Positions 41,332 to 45,749 of a stretch of 45,749 bases of DNA are shown here, piece after piece. The translations under genes were made by a program, and so were the position numbers. A model generated the notes under the pieces. That model had not been told where the DNA came from. It saw only the letters and a program-made list of their open reading frames with translations, and made no database searches. Within the stretch, counting starts at the first letter, position 1; every line of letters starts with the position of its first letter. This stretch comes from Firmicutes bacterium UBA5449 (GTDB lineage: Bacteria; Bacillota; SHA-98; UBA4971): NCBI GenBank assembly GCA_002424305.1, contig DIQZ01000035.1, forward strand, positions 40,274-86,022. The letters are read 5' to 3'.

Positions 41332-42242
41332 GGTTTTCCCCCTCCACCTAGTTCAAGCACAAACTCCTCATCTTGCTTGATAACGATGACAGCGTCCCCA
41401 TCAACAGACTTCACTGTCGCGCCTTCAATTTCATCCCCCGGTTGCACTATTATGCTGGAAGTAGACGTCCTTAAAATTGCATAGGACGTATCTTCCGCAG
41501 TTATGATCCCTGTCACAAAAAGCCTCGGAGGCATAACCTGTGGTTTCGATTCATCTTTCGAGAGCTCATCGTCTCTCACTACATTTCCGTTAGGCTGCCA
41601 CTCTACAGCAGGCTCTGTCTCGTATGTCTTGACATCTGAAGGCAGATCATCTATAGAGGTCTCATCCTTCAGCTCCGTCTGCTCTCCCGTAGGCTCGTTA
41701 AGGCTTGTTTCCATGTCCTCGGGCCTCTCTTTGGGCTCAGCGTCTACAGCATGACTCACAGCAGTACCGGCCTTTTCATCCGGACCCTTCATATCCTTGC
41801 CGAAATCTTCACTTGCTAAGGATAAAGTCAACAAGGCAGATAGCTCATGACATTCTGTGAGTGGCTGACTCAAAGCCTTTTCACTTCCCCGATCCTCTTT
41901 TTCAGTCTGTACATCTACTCGCGCGCTCCGAACAGGTTCACCGACATCTTTCTTGTCCTGTTTGGAGCTTATGGACCAATCCGGGACAAAAGGATCCTTT
42001 TGTCTCTTTGCCACAAAATCTATGGGGGGTTCCTGTTTGGACATGATCATAACCTCAGGAAGTGGTGCCCTAAGCTCATCCAGCTGCCCGGGAAAAGCAG
42101 GCGTGCTTTGCGGCCGGGCAGTTGTCGGCTCAAGGGCAGGTTTTATCTGCCCCGAAAGCCAAATGAAGGTAAACACTGCGACTCCCACCATAATGAGACC
42201 TGCCGCCACCTTAATATTAAAGCCGGAAACATGCTTGGGCAT
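41328..42242 (-). CDS. PilP/GspC-like pilus assembly protein
   Basis: A 304-residue protein with one N-terminal membrane helix (about residues 11-29), a long acidic low-complexity middle (about 60-230, rich in Glu, Asp, Lys and Ser), and a compact C-terminal beta domain with ILRTSTSSIIVQPGDEIEGA and VKSVDGDAVIVIKQ. This C-terminal part resembles PilP/GspC homology regions that bind the secretin. Its position between pilO and pilQ supports that role; sequence similarity alone is weak. Confidence 0.7.
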   Translation of the reverse strand: MPKHVSGFNIKVAAGLIMVGVAVFTFIWLSGQIKPALEPTTARPQSTPAFPGQLDELRAPLPEVMIMSKQEPPIDFVAKRQKDPFVPDWSISSKQDKKDVGEPVRSARVDVQTEKEDRGSEKALSQPLTECHELSALLTLSLASEDFGKDMKGPDEKAGTAVSHAVDAEPKERPEDMETSLNEPTGEQTELKDETSIDDLPSDVKTYETEPAVEWQPNGNVVRDDELSKDESKPQVMPPRLFVTGIITAEDTSYAILRTSTSSIIVQPGDEIEGATVKSVDGDAVIVIKQDEEFVLELGGGGKP

Positions 42243-42820
42243 TAGTTCTCACCGCCTTTGGGAACTACATACACAATCAGCGAAAGAGTCACATCGAGGA
42301 TTTGCTCTTCATTAATACCTACAGAATCCAAGAATCCGGTTGTGCGGAGGTGAAAGTCGCTGATGTTGAACGCACGTTCAAGCTTTGAGAGCCCCTGAAC
42401 AAACCGCCTTATTTGTCCATAAAATCCCCGGCAAGTAATGGTCATCGGAACCCTAGAATAGGAAGATCCGGGAATTAGCGTCCCTATGGATACACTTGAG
42501 AGTTTCATTCCGGCTTCTTTAGAAGTTTTCTCAAGCTCAGTTGTAAAATATGGTAATGCAGTCTCATGAGTCACTCGGGAGTTAATGATATCTAACGAAG
42601 ACACGGCCTTATCATAATCATCCCTTAACCTCCCAAGATCCTGGATCTTCTTGGGCAATGATGTTATCTTCTGATTGACGGCAACAGTCTCAGCCCTGAT
42701 ACTGTCAAGCTCTATGGAAATAGGAACGATAACTATACTGTAAAACACGTATCCTATGATGCCTAAACATATTAACAGCGCAAGCAGCCGCCATTCAGCA
42801 AGTTTCCTCAGTAATGCCAT
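42242..42820 (-). CDS. pilO: type IV pilus inner-membrane protein PilO
   Basis: A 192-residue protein with an N-terminal membrane helix (LLALLICLGIIGYVFYSIVI), a coiled coil near residues 38-85, and a ferredoxin-like fold after it with YSRVPMTITCRGFYGQIRRF, the PilO signature. With PilN it links PilM to the periplasmic side. Its stop overlaps the next gene (TAATG). Confidence 0.88.
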   Translation of the reverse strand: MALLRKLAEWRLLALLICLGIIGYVFYSIVIVPISIELDSIRAETVAVNQKITSLPKKIQDLGRLRDDYDKAVSSLDIINSRVTHETALPYFTTELEKTSKEAGMKLSSVSIGTLIPGSSYSRVPMTITCRGFYGQIRRFVQGLSKLERAFNISDFHLRTTGFLDSVGINEEQILDVTLSLIVYVVPKGGEN

Positions 42821-42822
42821 AT

Positions 42823-43371
42823 CTAGTTGCCTCCCACAGGCGACAACTTTCCTGTTGTCTCGAACCTGAAAATCTCGTCCGGTTCGTTTGGTCTTATTGC
42901 CTTCAGCAGCTTGACATCATCGATAAGATCAGACTGTTCCATAGAAATTACAAACCCTGCCACTCCGGAGAGCGCAATAGCTTCACCATGAAACAAAATT
43001 GTGCCGTCATTTGCCAGCGATAACTGCACTAATCGTACTCCTGCCGGCATCAATCCAGGCAGTTTCCCCAGAATGTCGTCAAACGAAAGGTGTGGCTCAA
43101 TTTCTGCTTCAGCAGATTTGAGCTTTGAATCTATATCTTTCTTGCGTTTTCCCGTCCGGATCAGCTCCTCGTCAATCCAGGCATAGCCATGAAAGTCAGA
43201 TTCCAAAGTTGAAAGAACTTCCCGTGCCCTGTTAAGCTGAGTAGTCTTGGTTGTGTAGAGAAAAGACATAGCGAAAACAAAGAGGGATACGATTATCAAA
43301 CCGGTTATCCACGACAACCGGGAACGTCTTGGTTTCGCTGTTTCCTGTGGAAGTAGGTTTACTCCTTTCAT
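42823..43371 (-). CDS. pilN: type IV pilus assembly protein PilN
   Basis: A 182-residue protein starting MKGVNLLPQE, the short cytoplasmic INLLP-type segment by which PilN binds PilM, followed by a membrane helix (about residues 20-43), a coiled coil, and a small C-terminal domain. Overlaps the pilM stop by 4 bp. Confidence 0.9.
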   Translation of the reverse strand: MKGVNLLPQETAKPRRSRLSWITGLIIVSLFVFAMSFLYTTKTTQLNRAREVLSTLESDFHGYAWIDEELIRTGKRKKDIDSKLKSAEAEIEPHLSFDDILGKLPGLMPAGVRLVQLSLANDGTILFHGEAIALSGVAGFVISMEQSDLIDDVKLLKAIRPNEPDEIFRFETTGKLSPVGGN

Positions 43372-44468
43372 CTTTCATCCACCCCTCGAAACGCAAGTCC
43401 AATGGCAACTGCAAGTGAGGTCCCGTAGTTAAGCAAATCTTCTGCAAAAGGTGAAGTTCGGGCAAAGGTAACGTTAGCCAGCGGATCGCCTACAGTCACT
43501 TTCACGCCGACACCGGCTTCCAGGTACTCTCTGAGCCCATTCAGCTTTGACCCCCCGCCGGTTAGGGTAATTTCAGATATTGCTGACTCTTGCCCGCTCC
43601 TTACTCTGGCCTGGGCATTACAGTAGTCTATGGATCGCCTCACCTCTACCGCCAGCTTTCGAGTTACTTCCTCAAGGGCTTCCATGGTTTCCGGATCCCG
43701 GTAGATCTCCCCTTGCTCCTCATCTGTTTCCAGCAGGGTCGCTTTGCGTTTCAGCTCTTCCGCCCGAGCAAAGTCTTGCTGCTTAGCGCGGGCAATTGCT
43801 TCAGTAAAAGTGTTACCGCCTATGTTCACAATACGGGTGAATCTTAAAACTCCTTTTTCGGAGTATACCAAATCAGTTGTGCCTCCGCCGATATCCACAA
43901 AGAACTTTGCATCTTCAAATTCACTGTCACAAAACACTCGGCACAAGGCAATTGGTTGAATGTCAAGAAACAGCGGCCTGACCTCCGCAAGTTCCATAGT
44001 CTCCACATGACTTGCCACCAGGCTTTTAGGTGCAGCAACAATCATGACTTCAAGCCTATCAGAGGAATCATTTCCGGTTCCGATAACGTCAAAATCTATG
44101 TTCGCTTCATCCACAGGATAAGGAATATACGCCCCTGCCTCCCACCTCACTGCTTGGGCCAGCTCTTCTCTGGGCATCCTGGGGAAGAACACGTGTCTGA
44201 CAATGACTTCACCGCCTGCTATTGCAGCACAGACATCTCTGCCCTGAATACCGCCTGCACTTAGAGCCTCTTTCACTGCAAGAGCAACCTTTGGAGGATC
44301 CGTCACTCTACCGTTACTAATGACTCCCTGCGGAGTGGGAAAAACTCCGAAATGTGTGATTTCTACTTTGGCTCCTGCCTTTTTCACTTCAACTGCTTTG
44401 ATAAGGCATGTCCCTATATCAAGCCCAACAACCCGCCTGAAGCGACTAAGTGATAATATCCTCCTCAG
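43368..44468 (-). CDS. pilM: type IV pilus assembly ATPase-fold protein PilM (non-canonical start)
   Basis: An actin/FtsA-fold cytoplasmic protein. DIGGGTTDLVYSEKGVLRF is the second phosphate motif and ITLTGGGSKLNGLREYLEAG the third. From the first standard start (GTG 44387, 339 residues) the first phosphate motif is lost. The same frame continues upstream as RRVVGLDIGTCLIKAVEVKK, exactly the missing PilM N terminus, up to CTG 44468, which has GGGAGG nine bases upstream. No ATG, GTG or TTG occurs in that stretch. I therefore place the start at CTG, tentatively, giving 366 residues. Confidence 0.82.
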   Translation of the reverse strand: MRRILSLSRFRRVVGLDIGTCLIKAVEVKKAGAKVEITHFGVFPTPQGVISNGRVTDPPKVALAVKEALSAGGIQGRDVCAAIAGGEVIVRHVFFPRMPREELAQAVRWEAGAYIPYPVDEANIDFDVIGTGNDSSDRLEVMIVAAPKSLVASHVETMELAEVRPLFLDIQPIALCRVFCDSEFEDAKFFVDIGGGTTDLVYSEKGVLRFTRIVNIGGNTFTEAIARAKQQDFARAEELKRKATLLETDEEQGEIYRDPETMEALEEVTRKLAVEVRRSIDYCNAQARVRSGQESAISEITLTGGGSKLNGLREYLEAGVGVKVTVGDPLANVTFARTSPFAEDLLNYGTSLAVAIGLAFRGVDER

Positions 44469-44486
44469 AGAGAATCGCCTCCCTTC

Positions 44487-45239
44487 CTACAGTCTAATCC
44501 ACGGGAAGACCAGGGGAATAATTCGGTCACCAAAAATACATACAATAATCGTCCCTACGGAAATGAACGGACCGAAAGGAATCTCGTCTTTACGCGACTT
44601 GATGCCTAGCACAATGAGGATTACTCCGACCAAAGCCCCAATAATAAAGGCAACAACAAATGATGTAAGTCCACCCAAGAATCCGAGGAAACTCCCGACA
44701 AGAGCCATAAATTTTATGTCCCCGCCGCCCATTCCACCTCGGCTCAGAACTGCTATTAGAAGCACTAAGCCTCCGCAAGCCAAAAGGCCTAGCGCCCGGC
44801 TGAGAATCCCTTGTAAGCCTCCTGACAAAGCACCCATAAGTAGACCTGCAATCATCCAAGGCATTGTCAAACGGTCAGGTATGACCCTGTGCCCAAGATC
44901 AATGCCGGCGGCCACCACAGCAAGACTTATCGATATCAGAGCGTTAACCGCGGACAAGGTGAACCCGTATTTGCCGAGAACTCCTGCATATAGTAATCCG
45001 CAGCCCACCTCAAGTAAGGGGTACCAAATAGGCACCCTCTCCCCGCAATGTCTGCACCTACCCCAAAGAAGGACATATCCTATTACAGGAATGAGCTCCA
45101 GTGCCCCAAGCTGAGCCCCGCACTTGGAACAGTGTGATCCCGGCGCTACGACAGACTCTCCTCTGGGCATGCGATCAATACACACACCGAGGAAGCTGCC
45201 TACTATGGTTCCGACTATGAAGCCTGCTAACTTCAACAC
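44487..45239 (-). CDS. pilD: prepilin peptidase (A24 family, PilD/ComC)
   Basis: A 250-residue polytopic membrane aspartic protease with an N-terminal methyltransferase-type zinc region: CSKCGAQL and CRHCGERVPIWYPLLE give two CxxC pairs. Catalytic aspartates are expected in GIDLGHRVIPDRLT and GGGDIKFMALVGSFLG (the GxGD motif). It cleaves the prepilin leader and methylates the new N terminus. GTG 45239 follows GGTGGGGA. Confidence 0.93.
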   Translation of the reverse strand: MLKLAGFIVGTIVGSFLGVCIDRMPRGESVVAPGSHCSKCGAQLGALELIPVIGYVLLWGRCRHCGERVPIWYPLLEVGCGLLYAGVLGKYGFTLSAVNALISISLAVVAAGIDLGHRVIPDRLTMPWMIAGLLMGALSGGLQGILSRALGLLACGGLVLLIAVLSRGGMGGGDIKFMALVGSFLGFLGGLTSFVVAFIIGALVGVILIVLGIKSRKDEIPFGPFISVGTIIVCIFGDRIIPLVFPWIRL

Positions 45240-45310
45240 TTTCTAAATAATCCCCACCTTTTCGTGATCTCCGGATGTCTTACACTCGGACGACGGCTGC
45301 TTGTCCCAGT

Positions 45311-45346
45311 GGCTTGTTCCGGTCGGGTTTTCCGCCGGAACAAGCC
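45311..45346 (-). repeat. 12-bp inverted repeat between the prepilin and pilD genes
   Basis: GGCTTGTTCCGG (45311-45322) and CCGGAACAAGCC (45335-45346) are perfect complements around a 12-nt loop. No U-run follows on either strand. In the operon mRNA it would form a stable hairpin 56 nt after the prepilin stop, suited to protecting the pilin message or reducing read-through into pilD. Confidence 0.75.
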
Positions 45347-45401
45347 GCGCGATCTCCTGCATCACCTTGGTGGAGTTGCCCTCAACAAGTGTTGATTCTT
45401 C

Positions 45402-45725
45402 TTATTTCCCGTGGTTGCATGTTACATATCCATCGTCGTCTAGGGTGTATTCCCCGCCCAGCGGGCACGCAGGTATCTCCTTGATATATGTCGGGACTAA
45501 GTCCGTAGCAGTCAATGTTGGATACGTCTCATCATTGTCTATCCAGTACCTCATTACCGCGCTTTCAAGAATTGCCATATTAGCTTTACATGCACTTTCC
45601 TTCGCTTTCTGCAAAGAAGCAGTATACCTGGGTATGGCAATTCCTGCAATAATAGCGATAATGGCAAGGACAATGAGAAGTTCAATTAGGGTAAAACCTC
45701 GGCTGTTATGTAATACACTCACCAC
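45402..45725 (-). CDS. type IV prepilin / pseudopilin (start may lie beyond the window)
   Basis: A 107-residue prepilin with the class III leader site SRGFTLIELLIVLAIIAII (cleavage after Gly, Glu at +5) and a hydrophobic helix, then a small globular domain resembling GspG/PilA (NMAILESAVMRYWIDNDETY). Two cysteines (C92 and C103) could form a C-terminal disulfide. GTG 45725 lacks a clear SD and the frame stays open to the window edge (IATRIKNR precedes it), so the true start may be further upstream. First visible gene of the pilus cluster. Confidence 0.87.
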   Translation of the reverse strand: MVSVLHNSRGFTLIELLIVLAIIAIIAGIAIPRYTASLQKAKESACKANMAILESAVMRYWIDNDETYPTLTATDLVPTYIKEIPACPLGGEYTLDDDGYVTCNHGK

Positions 45726-45749
45726 ACGGTTCTTGATGCGGGTTGCAAT

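Noticed and set aside
44320..45114. Plus-strand open frame of 264 codons opposite pilD and pilM
   Set aside because: It is antisense to two clearly conserved genes, is rich in Pro, Arg and Thr, and shows no domain signature.
1..45749. Search by eye for CRISPR arrays, tRNA or rRNA genes, insertion sequences and phage genes
   Set aside because: No regularly spaced repeats, cloverleaf sequences, transposase motifs or phage structural genes were recognised anywhere in the window.

Overview
The window looks like chromosome from an anaerobic, endospore-forming Firmicute of the clostridial lineage. The basis is a complete spoIIIAA-AH operon, a SpoVB-type flippase, the accB-accC / asp23-amaP / nusB-xseA-xseB-ispA-dxs-tlyA-nadK-argR-recN gene order, many GTG and TTG starts behind strong purine-rich Shine-Dalgarno (SD) sites, and oxygen-sensitive enzymes such as a tungsten-type aldehyde:ferredoxin oxidoreductase. 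The species cannot be named from the sequence alone. Apart from one block, every gene lies on the minus strand, so transcription runs from high to low coordinates.

Layout in order of minus-strand transcription. (1) 45725-38281: type IV pilus cluster (prepilin, prepilin peptidase PilD, PilM, PilN, PilO, a PilP-like protein, a PilQ-like secretin), then an M24 peptidase and elongation factor P. (2) 38172-32775 on the PLUS strand: an arsenic-resistance island placed between efp and spoIIIAA (ArsR, ArsP-type permease, small CxxC redox protein, ferredoxin, membrane-anchored thioredoxin, CcdA, a decayed thioredoxin gene, DUF2703 protein, ACR3 arsenite pump). (3) 32636-27237: spoIIIAA-AH, the mother-cell half of the feeding-tube channel. 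(4) 27010-25195: accB and accC. (5) 25148-13890: one long, closely packed series from asp23 to recN. It contains a roughly 617-nt non-coding RNA at 20371-20987 with its own promoter, which I identify as OLE RNA (Ornate Large Extremophilic), followed directly by its partner protein gene oapA. (6) 13756-7824: an eight-gene operon joining a split, FAD-dependent amine/amino-acid dehydrogenase (2Fe-2S, FAD/NAD, 4Fe-4S, BFD and DAO subunits) to a polyferredoxin, an aldehyde ferredoxin oxidoreductase and a MoaD/ThiS-like protein. (7) 7734-4439: an unusual three-domain protein (AMIN, zinc amidase, F420-ligase-like) and a SpoVB-like flippase. (8) 4268-276: a FadR/GntR regulator with etfB, etfA and a glcD-type 2-hydroxyacid dehydrogenase. 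(9) 32-1: the first codons of a probable miaB.

The observations I would follow up first are the OLE RNA/OapA locus, the dehydrogenase-AOR operon, the amidase/F420-ligase-like fusion that lacks a signal peptide, the composition of the arsenic island (many thiol redox proteins but no arsC), and an inverted repeat that can hide the spoIIIAA ribosome-binding site while a sporulation-type promoter lies in its loop. All family assignments come from reading motifs; no database search was run.
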